Below are positions 8,521 through 21,563 of a stretch of DNA of 64,000 nt, in pieces (the stretch's first letter is position 1; the number at the start of each line of letters is the position of its first letter). The notes under the pieces were generated by a model. It did no database searches, was not told the DNA's origin, and saw only the letters and a list, made by a program, of their open reading frames with translations. Both the position numbers and the translations under genes were made by a program. Source of the stretch: Vibrio ishigakensis (GTDB lineage Bacteria; Pseudomonadota; Gammaproteobacteria; Enterobacterales; Vibrionaceae); the NCBI RefSeq assembly GCF_024347675.1, contig NZ_AP024881.1, forward strand, positions 1,178,001-1,242,000, in the 5' to 3' direction.

Positions 8521-9417
8521 ATGCAAACACAACGTCTAAGAATCGCAATTCAAAAGAAAGGTCGCCTAAGCAAGGAGTGTCAGGAACTTCTGAAAAAATG
8601 TGGCGTGAAATTTAACATCATGGGTGAGCGTCTTGTGGCCCACTCACTGAATACTCCAATCGATCTGCTGCTGGTTCGTGACGATGACATCCCGGGTCTT
8701 ATTATGGACGGCGTGGTCGACCTAGGCTTTATCGGTGAGAACGAACTAGAAGAAGTTCGCCTAGAGCGTAAAGCCACTGGTCAGCCAGCTGAGTTTAAAA
8801 CGCTACGTCGCCTAGACTTTGGTGGTTGCCGACTATCTATCGCCGTTGATAAAGAGTTGGATTACAACGGTCCTCAAGACCTTGCCGGTAAGCGTATCGC
8901 AACTAGCTATCCACACCTTCTTAAAGCATACATGGACGGGCAGGGCATCGATTTCAGTACCTGTATGCTTACTGGGTCGGTTGAAGTCGCGCCACGCGCT
9001 GGCCTTGCTGACGGTATCGCTGACCTTGTTTCAACAGGTGCAACCCTTGAAGCGAATGGCCTAAAAGAGGCCGAGGTTATTTTCCGCTCTAAAGCGACTC
9101 TTATCCAACGTGATGGCATCGTTGAACAAGACAAGCTAGACCTAATCGAGAAACTGCTGACCCGTATGCAAGGTGTTCAGCAGGCAAAAGAATCTAAATA
9201 CATCATGCTACATGCACCACAGGACAAGCTAGAGCAAGTAACCGCTCTTCTTCCAGGTGCAGAAGACCCAACTGTACTTCCTCTGTCATCTGACTCATCT
9301 AAGGTTGCTATCCATCTAGTGAGCTCTGAGAACCTGTTCTGGGAAACCATGGAACAACTAAAAGAGTTGGGCGCGAGCTCAATCCTAGTACTACCGATTG
9401 AGAAGATGATGGAGTAA
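8521..9417 (+). CDS. hisG: ATP phosphoribosyltransferase, long form
   Basis: Catalyses the first step of histidine synthesis, joining ATP and PRPP to give phosphoribosyl-ATP, and is feedback-inhibited by histidine. At 298 residues it is the long HisG form, with a C-terminal regulatory domain, and needs no HisZ. Visible features are [13 protein letters not shown] at the N-terminus, [10 protein letters not shown], and the PRPP-binding [12 protein letters not shown]. First gene of the attenuator-controlled operon; its stop is 3 bases before the hisD ATG. Confidence 0.97.
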   Translation: MQTQRLRIAIQKKGRLSKECQELLKKCGVKFNIMGERLVAHSLNTPIDLLLVRDDDIPGLIMDGVVDLGFIGENELEEVRLERKATGQPAEFKTLRRLDFGGCRLSIAVDKELDYNGPQDLAGKRIATSYPHLLKAYMDGQGIDFSTCMLTGSVEVAPRAGLADGIADLVSTGATLEANGLKEAEVIFRSKATLIQRDGIVEQDKLDLIEKLLTRMQGVQQAKESKYIMLHAPQDKLEQVTALLPGAEDPTVLPLSSDSSKVAIHLVSSENLFWETMEQLKELGASSILVLPIEKMME

Positions 9418-9420
9418 GCG

Positions 9421-10713
9421 ATGAGAACGGTAACTTGGCAAACCCTTAGCGACGAGCAGCAAAATGCAGTATTGCAACGTCCTGCTATCGCTGAAGGTGC
9501 GAACATTACAGCCGCGGTTTCTGCGGTTGTAGACAAGGTTAAACAAGACGGTGACGCGGCGCTAAAAGAGCTAACCGCAAAGTTTGACGGTGTTGAACTA
9601 GACAACATCCGCGTTACTTCTCAAGAGATCGATGAGGCATCTGAGCGTCTAACCCCTGAGATGAAAGCGGCCCTTGAGCAGGCTTACAAAAACATTTCTG
9701 TTTTCCACAATGCACAAAAGCCTCAGCCTATTAAGGTTGAGACTCAACCTGGCGTGCTGTGTGAGCAAGTAACTCGTCCAATTAATACCGTTGGTCTTTA
9801 TATTCCAGGTGGCAGTGCGCCACTTCCATCTACGGTTCTAATGCTGGGTGTGCCGGCTCAGATTGCAGGATGTCGTAAGGTTGTATTGTGTTCTCCTCCG
9901 CCGATCGCAGATGAGATCCTGTATGTTGCCAAGCTATGTAATATCGATGAGGTATACAACGTGGGTGGTGGTCAAGCGGTTGCGGCTATGGCTTACGGCA
10001 CTGAGACTGTGGCTAAGGTTGATAAGATCTTTGGTCCGGGCAATGCGTATGTGACTGAAGCTAAGCGTCAGGTAAGCAATGATTTTCGCGGCGCGGCTAT
10101 CGATATGCCAGCTGGCCCGTCTGAGGTGCTAGTGATTGCTGATGAAACTGCGGATGCAGACTTCATTGCAGCAGACCTTCTTAGCCAAGCCGAGCACGGT
10201 CCAGACTCTCAGGTAGTGCTAGTTACGCCATCAGTACTGATTGCGGACCAGGTTACCGATGCGGTTCAGCGTCAGCTTAAAGAGCTTTCTCGTAGTGATA
10301 TCGCTCAGCAAGCGCTGGCATCAAGCCTTATCATTATCGCCGAGTCTTTGACTCAAGCAGTCTCGATTTCAAATTACTATGGCCCTGAACACCTGATTGT
10401 TCAGACCAAGAATCCACGTGAACTGCTACCTATCCTAGACAACGCTGGTTCTATCTTCCTTGGCGACTGGTCTCCAGAGTCAGCAGGGGATTACGCCTCG
10501 GGTACGAACCACGTGCTTCCAACTTATGGTTACACTCGCACCTACTCGAGTCTAGGCCTGGCTGACTTTAGCAAGCGCATGACAGTGCAAGAGCTAAGCG
10601 CAGACGGTCTAGCAGCATTGGCGCCAACCGTGGTTACCATGGCTGAAGCGGAAGGTTTGGATGCGCACAAACGCGCTGTAACCATTCGAGTAGAAAAACT
10701 AGCAGCCAGATAA
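9421..10713 (+). CDS. hisD: Histidinol dehydrogenase
   Basis: Zinc enzyme that oxidises L-histidinol to histidine in two NAD+-dependent steps. The 430 residues show the family blocks [61 protein letters not shown], and YGPEHL followed by [15 protein letters not shown]. The conserved Gln/His and Asp/His residues in these blocks are zinc or substrate ligands in the family. It starts at the ATG directly after hisG and is followed by hisC after 13 bases. Confidence 0.97.
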   Translation: MRTVTWQTLSDEQQNAVLQRPAIAEGANITAAVSAVVDKVKQDGDAALKELTAKFDGVELDNIRVTSQEIDEASERLTPEMKAALEQAYKNISVFHNAQKPQPIKVETQPGVLCEQVTRPINTVGLYIPGGSAPLPSTVLMLGVPAQIAGCRKVVLCSPPPIADEILYVAKLCNIDEVYNVGGGQAVAAMAYGTETVAKVDKIFGPGNAYVTEAKRQVSNDFRGAAIDMPAGPSEVLVIADETADADFIAADLLSQAEHGPDSQVVLVTPSVLIADQVTDAVQRQLKELSRSDIAQQALASSLIIIAESLTQAVSISNYYGPEHLIVQTKNPRELLPILDNAGSIFLGDWSPESAGDYASGTNHVLPTYGYTRTYSSLGLADFSKRMTVQELSADGLAALAPTVVTMAEAEGLDAHKRAVTIRVEKLAAR

Positions 10714-10726
10714 AAGGAATCACGAC

Positions 10727-11770
10727 ATGGAAAAGTTAGCCCGAAAACAAGTTCAAGCCCTGACACCGTACCTGTCTGCAAGACGTATCGGTGGCAGTGG
10801 CGATGTTTGGCTAAATGCCAATGAATCCCCATTCGACAACCAATATCAGGTTGAGGCGTCACGCCTTAATCGCTATAGCGAATGTCAGCCAAAAGAGCTT
10901 ATCGAAGCCTATGCCGCGTATGCTGGTGTCGCACCTGCCCAGGTGCTGACCTCACGTGGCGCCGATGAAGGTATCGAGCTTTTGATTCGCGCTTATTGTG
11001 AACCGAACCAAGATGCCATCCTTTTTTGTCCGCCAACCTATGGTATGTACTCTATCAGTGCTGAGACCATTGGTGTCGAGCGCAAACTAGTACCACTGAC
11101 CGATGAGTGGCAACTAGACCTTGAGTCGATTGAGAAAAACCTAGACGACGTGAAGTTGGTATTCGTTTGCTCGCCAAATAACCCAACCGGTAATCTGATT
11201 AACCGCGAAGACATCGTTGCTCTGCTGGAGATGACCAAAGACCGCGCTATCGTGGTGATGGACGAAGCCTATATCGATTTCTGCCCAGAGGCATCTACAG
11301 TTGAGCTTCTGGCTGAATATCAGAACCTAGCCATCCTTCGCACCATGTCAAAGGCGTTTGCACTTGCCGGTCTTCGCTGCGGTTTCACCCTGGCAAATGA
11401 AGAGCTGATTAATGTGCTTCTTAAGGTGATAGCGCCATATCCAGTGCCTGTGCCAGTAGCCGATATCGCAGTTCAAGCGCTATCAGCGCAAGGCCTAGAG
11501 CGAGTGACTCAGCAGGTAAAAACCATCACTGAGAATCGAGCTCAGCTTCAATCGGCGCTGTCAGAACTGCCTGGCGTTGAAGTATATCCAGGTTACGGCA
11601 ACTATCTGTTGGTTAAATTCCCACAAGGGGATGTACTATTTAAGGCAGCTTGGGATGAGGGCATTATTCTTCGCAACTCACCGATTGCCGATTGTGTTCG
11701 CATCAGTATTGGTGATAACCAAGAGTGCCAAAGAACCATCGAATTTATCACACAGCAGTTTGCTGTGTAG
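10727..11770 (+). CDS. hisC: Histidinol-phosphate aminotransferase
   Basis: PLP-dependent fold-type I aminotransferase that converts imidazole-acetol phosphate and glutamate to histidinol phosphate. 347 residues. Motifs: [10 protein letters not shown] near the N-terminus, [22 protein letters not shown], and the PLP-lysine segment [15 protein letters not shown]. It lies between hisD and hisB, and a usable ribosome site (AAAAGGAA) precedes ATG 10727. Confidence 0.97.
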   Translation: MEKLARKQVQALTPYLSARRIGGSGDVWLNANESPFDNQYQVEASRLNRYSECQPKELIEAYAAYAGVAPAQVLTSRGADEGIELLIRAYCEPNQDAILFCPPTYGMYSISAETIGVERKLVPLTDEWQLDLESIEKNLDDVKLVFVCSPNNPTGNLINREDIVALLEMTKDRAIVVMDEAYIDFCPEASTVELLAEYQNLAILRTMSKAFALAGLRCGFTLANEELINVLLKVIAPYPVPVPVADIAVQALSAQGLERVTQQVKTITENRAQLQSALSELPGVEVYPGYGNYLLVKFPQGDVLFKAAWDEGIILRNSPIADCVRISIGDNQECQRTIEFITQQFAV

Positions 11771-11797
11771 GACGCTCAACATAAGTAAGGAACAATT

Positions 11798-12871
11798 ATG
11801 AGCAACCCACAAAAGATTTTATTTATCGACCGCGACGGCACCTTAATTGTTGAGCCGCCAGTAGACTTTCAGGTTGATAGACTGGATAAGCTAGTGCTAG
11901 AGCCATTTGTGATTCCTAGCCTGCTTAAACTGCAAGATGCCGGTTACCGCCTAGTGATGGTGACCAACCAAGATGGTCTTGGTACCGACAGCTATCCTCA
12001 AGCTGACTTCGATGCACCACACAACATGATGATGCACATCTTTGAATCTCAAGGCGTGAAATTCGATGATGTACTTATCTGTCCACACTTTGAAGAAGAC
12101 AACTGCTCTTGCCGCAAACCAAGGCTAGGTCTTGTGAAAGGTTATCTTCAGCAGGGCAAGGTAGACTTTAAGACCTCTGCAGTGATTGGCGATCGTCAAA
12201 CTGACCTTCAACTGGCTGAGAATATGGCTATCGAGGGTATTCAATACAACCCAGAAACCATGGGCTGGTTGGACATCGTTAAGAAACTAACCACTAATCC
12301 GCGTACTGCTGAGGTTATTCGCACTACTAAAGAGACCGACATTCGCGTTGCAGTAAATCTTGATGAAACCGGTGGTAACGAGATCGATACGGGTATGGGT
12401 TTCTTTGACCATATGCTTGATCAGATCGCAACGCACGGCGGTTTTCAGATGAAGCTAAGTGTTAAAGGTGACTTGCACATCGATGACCACCACACGGTAG
12501 AAGATACAGCGCTTGCTCTAGGCCAGGCTCTCAAAGAGGCGCTAGGTGACAAGCGCGGTATCGGCCGCTTCGGTTTCTCTCTTCCTATGGATGAGTGTCT
12601 AGCTCAGTGTGGTCTTGATCTTTCGGGTCGTCCATACCTTAAGTTCGATGCCAAGTTCAGCCGTGAAAACGTAGGTGACTTCTCTACAGAGATGGTGGTT
12701 CACTTCTTCCGCTCACTGACCGATGCACTGGCTTGCACATTGCACCTATCTTCTACTGGTGATAACGACCACCACATTATTGAGAGTCTGTTTAAGGCGT
12801 TTGGTCGTACACTTCGTCAGGCTATCAAGGTAGAAGGTAACGAACTTCCAAGTAGTAAAGGCATGCTGTAA
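11798..12871 (+). CDS. hisB: Bifunctional histidinol-phosphatase / imidazoleglycerol-phosphate dehydratase
   Basis: Fusion of two pathway enzymes in 357 residues. The N-terminal HAD phosphatase (residues ~1-165) begins with [11 protein letters not shown], where the two Asp are nucleophile and acid, and has a Cys/His zinc loop ([14 protein letters not shown]). The C-terminal dehydratase (~170-357) has GFFDHMLDQ, the metal-binding [14 protein letters not shown], and a second DNDHHIIES. This fused arrangement is typical of enteric and Vibrio HisB. Confidence 0.97.
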   Translation: MSNPQKILFIDRDGTLIVEPPVDFQVDRLDKLVLEPFVIPSLLKLQDAGYRLVMVTNQDGLGTDSYPQADFDAPHNMMMHIFESQGVKFDDVLICPHFEEDNCSCRKPRLGLVKGYLQQGKVDFKTSAVIGDRQTDLQLAENMAIEGIQYNPETMGWLDIVKKLTTNPRTAEVIRTTKETDIRVAVNLDETGGNEIDTGMGFFDHMLDQIATHGGFQMKLSVKGDLHIDDHHTVEDTALALGQALKEALGDKRGIGRFGFSLPMDECLAQCGLDLSGRPYLKFDAKFSRENVGDFSTEMVVHFFRSLTDALACTLHLSSTGDNDHHIIESLFKAFGRTLRQAIKVEGNELPSSKGML

Positions 12872-12880
12872 GGACAACCA

Positions 12881-14983
<2,103 letters not shown>

Positions 14984-14987
<4 letters not shown>

Positions 14988-15619
14988 GCTTCTCAACAGC
15001 CGAAGTAACAGCACTTTCTGAAAGACTCGACTGGGATAAAGTCGATGGCATGGTACCAGCTATTGTTCAAGACTTTACCTCTAGCCAAGTGCTAATGATG
15101 GGGTACATGAACCAAGACGCGTTACAAAAAACTGCAGAAACGGGGCAGGTGACTTTTTTCTCGCGTACTAAGCAGCGTCTTTGGACTAAAGGTGAAACAT
15201 CTGGCAACGTCCTGCAGCTGGTGAACATGGCACTGGATTGCGACAATGACACTCTATTGGTAAAGGTTAAGCCTATAGGCCCAACCTGCCATCTAGGCAA
15301 TACTACTTGCTGGGATCTGGATCCGCAGGAGGAGTCGCAGATGGTGTGGCTTCATCAACTTGAATCTTTGTTGGCTGAGCGAAAAAATGCTGATCCTGAC
15401 TCCTCTTACACAGCAAGTCTGTATGCCCGTGGCACCAAGCGTATTTCGCAAAAAGTGGGCGAAGAAGGCGTTGAAGTCGCGCTTGCGGCGACGTCGGGTG
15501 ATAAGGCGGAGCTAATCTGTGAGTCAGCGGACTTGGTGTATCACCTCATGGTACTGTTGCAAGACCAAGGTCTCTCATTCAGCGATGTTATCGATAAGCT
15601 TAAAGAGCGTCACAAGTAA
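14984..15619 (+). CDS. hisI: Bifunctional phosphoribosyl-AMP cyclohydrolase / phosphoribosyl-ATP pyrophosphatase
   Basis: HisIE fusion of 211 residues performing steps 2 and 3 of the pathway. The N-terminal cyclohydrolase (~1-115) has [25 protein letters not shown] with the metal Asp/Cys cluster, and [11 protein letters not shown]. The C-terminal pyrophosphatase (~120-211) has [20 protein letters not shown] and an [13 protein letters not shown] helix carrying the acidic metal ligands. Last gene of the operon; a terminator follows at once. Confidence 0.96.
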
Positions 15620-15629
15620 TTAAGACTGA

Positions 15630-15655
15630 AAAAGGCCCGCAAGGGCCTTTTTGTT
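15630..15655. terminator. Terminator at the end of the his operon
   Basis: AAAGGCCC/GGGCCTTT hairpin with T-run on the plus strand and A-run on the left. It can also serve the convergent ychJ. Confidence 0.85.
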
Positions 15656-16139
15656 ATCCGCAGCATTTTTTGTATTTTTTGCCACTACCGCACAAGCAAG
15701 GGTCGTTTCGCCCAGGCTTTTTAACCGCAAGTGGGAAGTCGTACATTTCACCATCTAGGTAATACCATCGACCGTTTTCGCGAACAAAGCGAGACTTCTC
15801 GGTCATGCTGTAGCGTCGTTTATCTTCAGTAAAATAAGCATTGAAGGTAACAAAGCCCTCATCAGGGGTAGCCCCCTCTTCACTGCTGACTACTTCAAGC
15901 AGGCACCAATTGCCGGCAATAGATTCAGCGATAGCGTTGCGCTCTTCTTGAGCGTTGCAACTTGGGTGATAGGTTTCTACTACAAAGTCGACTAACTCCA
16001 ATTCATGGGCGCAGTAGCGCGCTCGCATAAGCTGCTCTGGGCGAGTGGCCAGTTTTACATCTTGGTGAATGGAATAGCAGCAGTCTTGATAAGACTTGCC
16101 ACTGTGGCAGCGACAAGGCTTTGTAAGGTGTGAAGTCAT
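15654..16139 (-). CDS. ychJ: YchJ family SEC-C metal-binding protein (UPF0225)
   Basis: A 161-residue cytosolic protein with two zinc-binding SEC-C motifs. One is at the N-terminus ([13 protein letters not shown]) and a canonical one is at the extreme C-terminus ([17 protein letters not shown]). Between them is an NTF2-like domain with [23 protein letters not shown], which aligns with E. coli YchJ. The biochemical role is unknown. The C-terminal motif resembles that of SecA, where it aids SecB binding. Convergent with hisI. Confidence 0.88.
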   Translation of the reverse strand: MTSHLTKPCRCHSGKSYQDCCYSIHQDVKLATRPEQLMRARYCAHELELVDFVVETYHPSCNAQEERNAIAESIAGNWCLLEVVSSEEGATPDEGFVTFNAYFTEDKRRYSMTEKSRFVRENGRWYYLDGEMYDFPLAVKKPGRNDPCLCGSGKKYKKCCG

Positions 16140-16202
16140 AATTTAATACAAACAAAATAAGCAATATGCCCATTATATTCAGGTTAAATTAAGCTCGCGA
16201 GT

Positions 16203-16940
16203 TTATTTGCCTATGGCTTGACCGGGTATCTGGTCGAGATTTAAGAATTCGACTAGATTTTGTTCGCTTGCAATGAGGCTATATTTGGAATCAAGCTCCG
16301 CTAGGGTTTGATAGTTCACCTCAAAGGTTTTTCTATAGTCTCGGCTTTGTGGCAGCTTCTGTAATATCTGAGGTTCGGCTAGATAGAAACCTTGGAATAG
16401 ATCAAAACCTATTTGTTTAGCTTCGAGGAGTTGGCCCCTTGTTTCTATCTTTTCAGCGATAAATGTAATGTGCTTAAAATTTAAGTTGGATATATATTGA
16501 CCGGCTTCAAGCATGGTGAGGTGCTTAAAGTCGAATTTAATATAGGAAATAAAAGGGTAGGCCTTTGACCAAGAGCCGGACGGGGTGTAGTCATCAAGCG
16601 CTATTTCATACCCTGCAAGGTGAAGCTCTTTAATCGCTTTTAACAAATCAGCTGACAGCTCCTCACCTTCTAAGACCTCAACCACTATTTTTTCGGCATC
16701 AAGAAAATAGGGCAGGCCTTGAATAATAGAGTCATGGGTGAAGTTAATAAAGGCTTTGTTCTTCCCTGCTAGATAGCAACTGTTATCCAGATGAAAGTCT
16801 GTTGCTACTGAACGCGTAGCATGCTCTTTACAGATATTTGGGAAAAAATTTTCTTCACTTTGCCTGTATAAGAGCTCATAAGCATGAACTTGCATACGAC
16901 TATCGAAGATAGGTTGTCTGGCTATAAAATTGCTGAACAT
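16203..16940 (-). CDS. Short EAL-domain protein (YuxH/CdgJ-like, no HDOD domain)
   Basis: Probable cyclic-di-GMP phosphodiesterase or c-di-GMP-binding regulator. It starts like the EAL-HDOD class (FIARQPIFDSRMQVHAYELLYR). Equivalents of the EAL active site are visible: Glu in YELLYR, Asn in FINFTHD, Glu in VVEVLEGEEL, the Asp pair in LDDYTP, Lys in IKFDF and Glu in AEKIET. Relatives such as V. cholerae CdgJ, as I recall, are about 400 residues with a C-terminal HDOD domain. Here the protein stops at 245 residues, shortly after the EAL fold. No HDOD remnant is visible downstream, so this is a true short form or an old truncation. The gene is more AT-rich than its neighbours. Confidence 0.8.
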   Translation of the reverse strand: MFSNFIARQPIFDSRMQVHAYELLYRQSEENFFPNICKEHATRSVATDFHLDNSCYLAGKNKAFINFTHDSIIQGLPYFLDAEKIVVEVLEGEELSADLLKAIKELHLAGYEIALDDYTPSGSWSKAYPFISYIKFDFKHLTMLEAGQYISNLNFKHITFIAEKIETRGQLLEAKQIGFDLFQGFYLAEPQILQKLPQSRDYRKTFEVNYQTLAELDSKYSLIASEQNLVEFLNLDQIPGQAIGK

Positions 16941-17070
16941 GAAGAGAGCAAAGCGATAAAAGGTATATTGATAATAGCCAAGAATAATATAATTGAAATT
17001 ATTATCTTAAAAATAAGATTAAAAGTTGACCAGATGGGTGGGGTTTTTAAACTGGGTCACAAAGAATAAA

Positions 17071-17086
17071 GGGGTAAATCTACCCC
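17071..17086 (-). terminator. Possible lpxH terminator hairpin
   Basis: GGGGTA/TACCCC stem with a four-base loop just past the lpxH stop. The minus strand then reads TTTATTCTTT, so termination is plausible but weak. Confidence 0.4.
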
Positions 17087-17095
17087 AAAATATAC

Positions 17096-17809
17096 TTATA
17101 AAGGGCTAGATATCAATTCTATATTATCGGCAGTGACCTCTAATATAGAGCTGTTAGTATACCAATCACCTAAAACGATACGCTGTTTATTGTTTTCTAA
17201 GTCGTGAAAGGCGGGTCTGTGAGTATGACCATGAATAAGTAGGTCTGCATTGTGACGCGCCATAGCGTCAAGCACAGCGTCTTTGTTCACGTCCATAATG
17301 TCGTAAGACTTAGTTTGCTTTTCGCTTTTTGCATCGCTTTGTACCTTCTTAACTAGCTTTTTGCGCCAGCTGAGAGGAGTGTGGTTATAGACCCACTGAA
17401 GCCATTTTTGATGAACCTTAGCGCGAAATTCTTGATACTTAACGTCATCGGTACACAAGGTATCGCCGTGCATGATGAGCGTTGCACGGCCATAGAGATC
17501 GATAAGGGTCTCGTCGCCGAGTAGTGTTGCGCCAGTGCGTTTAGTAAAGCGTTGTCCAACTAGGAAGTCTCGGTTTCCTTGTACAAAGAAACAAGGAACA
17601 CCCGAATCGACCAGGTCCTTGATGATCTCTAGAATCTTCACATTGAATGGCGTGTCATCGTCGTCACCCACCCAGAATTCAAATAGGTCACCTAGGATAT
17701 AAACCGCATCCGCTCCTTTGGTATCGTGACGCATAAAGGTTTCGAACGCGGCAGTGATATCTTCGCGGTCGGGCGTCAGGTGCAGGTCGGAAATAAAGAG
17801 TGTACGCAT
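17096..17809 (-). CDS. lpxH: UDP-2,3-diacylglucosamine diphosphatase
   Basis: Peripheral-membrane metallophosphoesterase that cleaves UDP-2,3-diacylglucosamine to lipid X and UMP in lipid A synthesis. 237 residues (E. coli 240). The calcineurin-like metal motifs appear in order: FISDLHL, YILGDLFEFWVGDDD, VQGNRDFL, MHGDTLCTDD, and LIHGHTHRPA at the C-terminus. It is downstream of ppiB on the same strand but separated from it by a strong terminator. Confidence 0.96.
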   Translation of the reverse strand: MRTLFISDLHLTPDREDITAAFETFMRHDTKGADAVYILGDLFEFWVGDDDDTPFNVKILEIIKDLVDSGVPCFFVQGNRDFLVGQRFTKRTGATLLGDETLIDLYGRATLIMHGDTLCTDDVKYQEFRAKVHQKWLQWVYNHTPLSWRKKLVKKVQSDAKSEKQTKSYDIMDVNKDAVLDAMARHNADLLIHGHTHRPAFHDLENNKQRIVLGDWYTNSSILEVTADNIELISSPL

Positions 17810-17823
17810 AGTTTATCTCGAGC

Positions 17824-17855
17824 AAAAAAAAATCGCCTGATACAGGCGATTTCTT
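17824..17855 (-). terminator. Terminator of ppiB
   Basis: AAATCGCCTG/CAGGCGATTT hairpin with a run of nine A's on its left, which is a U-tract on the minus strand. Confidence 0.85.
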
Positions 17856-17867
17856 ATAATCAGCTGA

Positions 17868-18359
17868 TTAAGCGATAGTAGTACCAGTGATGATAACTTC
17901 CTCTAGAGGAACATCTTGGTGCATACCCATGCTGCCGGTGCTTACGCCCTTGATCTTGTTTACTACGTCCATGCCTTCAACTACTTTGCCGAATACACAG
18001 TAACCCCAACCTTGCATGTCTTCAGATTTGAAGTCTAGGAAGGTGTTGTTGTTAACGTTGATGAAGAATTGAGAGCTCGCTGAGTGCGGTTCCATAGTAC
18101 GTGCCATTGCAAGAGTACCTACTTCGTTGCTTAGGCCGTTGTTTGCTTCGTTCTTGATCGAATCGCGAGTTGCTTTTTCGCGAAGACCAGAAGTCATACC
18201 GCCACCTTGAATCATGAAACCATCAATAACGCGGTGGAAAAGCGTGTTGTCATAGAAGCCGTCTTTACAATACTGTTCGAAGTTAGCCGCTGTGATAGGT
18301 GCTTTGTCGTGGTTCAGTTCAATCTTGATATCACCGTGGTTGGTGTGAAGGGTGATCAT
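17868..18359 (-). CDS. ppiB: Peptidyl-prolyl cis-trans isomerase B (cytosolic cyclophilin)
   Basis: A 163-residue cyclophilin without a signal peptide, matching cytosolic PpiB (E. coli 164). Active-site features include [13 protein letters not shown] with the catalytic Arg, the SASSQFFIN segment, and [11 protein letters not shown]. The ATG at 18359 was chosen because [15 protein letters not shown] is the family start; a further 16 in-frame codons upstream look like leader. It is divergent from cysS. Confidence 0.96.
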   Translation of the reverse strand: MITLHTNHGDIKIELNHDKAPITAANFEQYCKDGFYDNTLFHRVIDGFMIQGGGMTSGLREKATRDSIKNEANNGLSNEVGTLAMARTMEPHSASSQFFINVNNNTFLDFKSEDMQGWGYCVFGKVVEGMDVVNKIKGVSTGSMGMHQDVPLEEVIITGTTIA

Positions 18360-18506
18360 AGGTATGTCCTTTAATTGAATGGATAAATCGACCCAAATTC
18401 TAACCAAACTCTCAGGACATTCAACCGTAATCGGACTTTTATGTTACCTAACGCTATAAGCCTTGGTATACTGTCGCCCACTTTTTCCCAATTTACCTAA
18501 GAGCCG

Positions 18507-19886
18507 ATGTTAAAGATCTACAACACACTCACTCGTCAAAAAGAAGAATTCAAACCAATTCATGCTGGCAAAGTAGGCATGTATGTGTGTGGGGTAACCA
18601 TCTACGACTTATGTCATATCGGTCACGGTCGTACGTTCGTGTCTTTCGATGTTGTTTCTCGCTATCTAAGATATCTAGGTTACGACCTAACCTTCGTACG
18701 CAACATCACTGATATCGACGACAAGATCATCAAGCGTGCAAACGAAAACGGCGAGAGCTGTGACTCTCTAACCGAGCGTTTGATTGGCGAAATGCACGCT
18801 GACTTTGACGCGCTGAACATGAAGCGTCCAGATATCGAACCTCGTGCTACTGAGTTTATCTCTGAGATCGTAGCGCTGGTTGAAAAGCTTATTGAGCGCG
18901 GTTTCGCTTACGTTGCTGACAACGGTGACGTTATGTTTGAGGTGGGTAAGTTTGACCAATACGGCAAGCTTTCAGGCCAAGACCTAGAGCAACTTCAAGC
19001 CGGTGCTCGTGTTGATATTGAAGCAGCAAAACGTAGCCCACTAGATTTCGTGCTGTGGAAGATGTCTAAGCCAGGCGAACCTACTTGGGAATCTCCATGG
19101 GGTCCAGGTCGTCCAGGTTGGCACATCGAGTGTTCTGCGATGAACTCTTCAATCCTAGGTGATCACTTTGACATTCACGGTGGTGGTTCTGATCTTCAGT
19201 TCCCACACCATGAGAATGAAATTGCTCAGTCATGCTGCGCCCACGATACCCAGTATGTAAATACTTGGATGCACAGCGGTATGGTAATGGTTGACCGCGA
19301 AAAGATGTCTAAATCTCTAGGCAACTTCTTCACAATCCGTGACGTACTTGGTCATTACGATGCAGAAACTGTGCGTTACTTCCTAATGTCAGGTCACTAT
19401 CGTAGCCAGCTGAACTACAGCGAAGATAATCTAAACCAAGCGCGTGCTTCACTAGAACGTCTCTATACCTCACTACGTGGTCTTGATCTAAGCGTTGAGC
19501 CTGCGGGCGGTGAAGAATATGTATCTCGCTTCACGGCAGCAATGAACGATGACTTCAACACTCCAGAGGCATACTCTGTGCTGTTTGAAATGGCGCGTGA
19601 AATCAACCGTATTAAGGGCGATGACCTGGAGGCGGCGAGTAAGCTAGGTGCGCTAATGCGTGAATTGGCAGACGTTATCGGTATCCTTCATCAAGAGCCA
19701 GAAGCCTTCTTACAGGGCGGCCAAGCTGATGATGAAGTTGCAGAAATCGAAGCGCTGATCAAACTGCGCAACGACTCTCGTGCTTCTAAAGATTGGGCTA
19801 ATGCTGATCTTGCACGTGACAAACTTAACGAGATGGGTATCGTGCTAGAAGACGGCCCTGAAGGCACTACGTGGCGTCGTAAGTAA
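18507..19886 (+). CDS. cysS: Cysteinyl-tRNA synthetase
   Basis: Class I aminoacyl-tRNA synthetase charging tRNA-Cys. The 459 residues (E. coli 461) include the HIGH-type signature CHIGHGRTF, the KMSKS signature [12 protein letters not shown], the zinc Cys of GVTIYD and the C-x-x-H pattern around IECSAMN and [11 protein letters not shown]. It is divergent from ppiB, an arrangement conserved in E. coli and Vibrio. Confidence 0.97.
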   Translation: MLKIYNTLTRQKEEFKPIHAGKVGMYVCGVTIYDLCHIGHGRTFVSFDVVSRYLRYLGYDLTFVRNITDIDDKIIKRANENGESCDSLTERLIGEMHADFDALNMKRPDIEPRATEFISEIVALVEKLIERGFAYVADNGDVMFEVGKFDQYGKLSGQDLEQLQAGARVDIEAAKRSPLDFVLWKMSKPGEPTWESPWGPGRPGWHIECSAMNSSILGDHFDIHGGGSDLQFPHHENEIAQSCCAHDTQYVNTWMHSGMVMVDREKMSKSLGNFFTIRDVLGHYDAETVRYFLMSGHYRSQLNYSEDNLNQARASLERLYTSLRGLDLSVEPAGGEEYVSRFTAAMNDDFNTPEAYSVLFEMAREINRIKGDDLEAASKLGALMRELADVIGILHQEPEAFLQGGQADDEVAEIEALIKLRNDSRASKDWANADLARDKLNEMGIVLEDGPEGTTWRRK

Positions 19887-19910
19887 TTAGATTTAAAAGA
19901 AATATATTTT

Positions 19911-19937
19911 AGGGCTGAGTTTTCAGCCCTTTATTTT
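19911..19937 (+). terminator. Terminator of cysS
   Basis: AGGGCTGA/TCAGCCCT stem followed by TTATTTT, 24 bases past the stop. Confidence 0.85.
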
Positions 19938-19959
19938 AACCAATTTTCAGGATCAGGTT

Positions 19960-20538
19960 TTGGCTCAGCTATATTTTTACTATTCAGCGATGAACGCAGG
20001 TAAATCAACTACTTTATTGCAATCGGCGTTTAACTATCAAGAGCGTGGAATGAACCCTATTGTGTTTACCGCAGCACTAGATAATCGCTATGGGGTAGGT
20101 AAGGTGACTTCGCGTATCGGCCTTCAATCGGATGCGCATCTGTTTGATAATCAAACGGACCTGTACACCATGATGAAAGAGTTCAGCGATGAAGCAAAAT
20201 ATCACTGTGTGCTGGTGGATGAGAGCCAGTTCCTGACCAAAGAACAGGTGTATCAACTGACTGAAGTGGTAGATAAGCTGAGAGTACCTGTACTTTGTTA
20301 TGGCCTTCGTACTGACTTCCAAGGTGAGTTATTCGAGGGTAGTCGTCATCTTTTAGCTTGGGCCGATAAACTGGTTGAGCTGAAGACTATTTGTCACTGT
20401 GGTCGTAAGGCGAATATGGTGATCCGTACTGACGAGCATGGCAACCCAATCGCTGAGGGTGATCAGGTGGCCATAGGTGGCAACGACAAGTACGTATCTG
20501 TATGTCGTATTCACTATAAAGAAGCGCTGAATAAGTAA
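19960..20538 (+). CDS. tdk: Thymidine kinase
   Basis: A 192-residue type II thymidine kinase of the salvage pathway. It has the P-loop SAMNAGKST near the start, the Walker B-like VLVDESQFL, and the lasso/zinc region with [10 protein letters not shown] and a further Cys in SVCRIHY. The start is TTG at 19960, since [16 protein letters not shown] equals the E. coli N-terminus; a TCAGGA ribosome site precedes it. Confidence 0.96.
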   Translation: MAQLYFYYSAMNAGKSTTLLQSAFNYQERGMNPIVFTAALDNRYGVGKVTSRIGLQSDAHLFDNQTDLYTMMKEFSDEAKYHCVLVDESQFLTKEQVYQLTEVVDKLRVPVLCYGLRTDFQGELFEGSRHLLAWADKLVELKTICHCGRKANMVIRTDEHGNPIAEGDQVAIGGNDKYVSVCRIHYKEALNK

Positions 20539-20549
20539 TTCGACTGGTA

Positions 20550-20584
20550 TAAAAAAGGGCTCCCATTTGGGAGCCCTAGTTATT
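20550..20584. terminator. Terminator between tdk and the ATP-grasp gene
   Basis: AGGGCTCCC/GGGAGCCCT stem. A six-A run on the left makes a clear minus-strand U-tract; the plus-strand side is weaker. Confidence 0.75.
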
Positions 20585-20594
20585 TGTATTTCGC

Positions 20595-21560
20595 TTAATC
20601 GAATTTGGCAGCAAACTGCTTAGCCGCATAGGCAACGCGCTCTGCCGGTCTCGGATACTCAGCGGTAACGCCAAGGTTTTCGATATGATTGAGGCGGGGT
20701 AGTAGACCAGTACCGTTAGCGATCTGAATCGCCAGTCCAGGACGAGCATTCAGTTCCAGTACCATAGGGCCTTCTTCACGATCGAGTACCATGTCGGTAC
20801 CCATATAACCGAGTCCGGTCATCTCCCAAGCGCTCGAGGCAAGAACAAGCAGACGCTCCCAGTGTGGCACCTGAAGGCTCATTAGATCCTTACCTGTATC
20901 TGGGTGGTGGGTTACTGGAAGGTCGTACTGAACCGCTCGCACAGCCTTGCCTGTCGCAATATCAACGCCAACACCTACCGCACCTTGGTGAAGGTTCGCC
21001 TTGCCATCTGATGCTGAGGTAGATAGACGCATCATAGCCATCACAGGGTAGCCTTTAAATACGATAATACGCACATCAGGCACACCTTCGTAACTGAAAC
21101 CATCGAAGCAGTCATCGAACTTGATTAGGTTCTCAACTACGGCCACGTCGTTCTTGCCACCTAGCGAGAACAAACCCGCTAGTGTGTTACTGATATGGCG
21201 TTCTACGTCTTCTTCGTTAACCGTATCACCGGATGGCTTGGTGTAAACGCCGTCTTTGTGTGACAGGATAACTAGGATGCCTTTACCACCACTTCCTTGA
21301 GCGGGCTTAATGCAAAAGCCCGGCCAGTCTTTTACCATTTTATGGATGCGCTTCACTTCCGCTTGATGGCTAATAACACCAATCAGGGCAGGGGTGGTTG
21401 CCCCGTGAAGCTCAGCGATTTGCTTGGTTTTAAGCTTATCGTCCACCAAAGGAAATTTACTACGGTCATTATATTTACCAATGTAACTGTGGTTACGCTG
21501 GTTCATGCCCATAATGCCTTTGGCGCGGATCTTAAATGGCGAAGTAAATTGATTAAACAT
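20595..21560 (-). CDS. RimK-related ATP-grasp ligase (alpha-L-glutamate ligase-like)
   Basis: A 321-residue cytosolic ATP-grasp protein resembling RimK-type carboxylate-amine ligases. Visible parts are the glycine-rich ATP loop in KPAQGSGGKGILVI, the central VPDVRIIVF strand, and metal-ligand residues in VLELNARPGLAIQIAN. RimK adds glutamate to a protein C-terminus; the substrate here is unknown. It is the last gene of a three-gene minus-strand set. The 7TM gene's stop lies 3 bases before this ATG, so the products are probably coupled. Confidence 0.85.
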   Translation of the reverse strand: MFNQFTSPFKIRAKGIMGMNQRNHSYIGKYNDRSKFPLVDDKLKTKQIAELHGATTPALIGVISHQAEVKRIHKMVKDWPGFCIKPAQGSGGKGILVILSHKDGVYTKPSGDTVNEEDVERHISNTLAGLFSLGGKNDVAVVENLIKFDDCFDGFSYEGVPDVRIIVFKGYPVMAMMRLSTSASDGKANLHQGAVGVGVDIATGKAVRAVQYDLPVTHHPDTGKDLMSLQVPHWERLLVLASSAWEMTGLGYMGTDMVLDREEGPMVLELNARPGLAIQIANGTGLLPRLNHIENLGVTAEYPRPAERVAYAAKQFAAKFD

Positions 21561-21563
21561 AAT

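Noticed and set aside
16884..17069. 61-codon plus-strand frame between the EAL gene and lpxH
   Set aside because: Overlaps the EAL start antisense, is a low-complexity Ile/Lys AT-rich frame and has no initiation signal.
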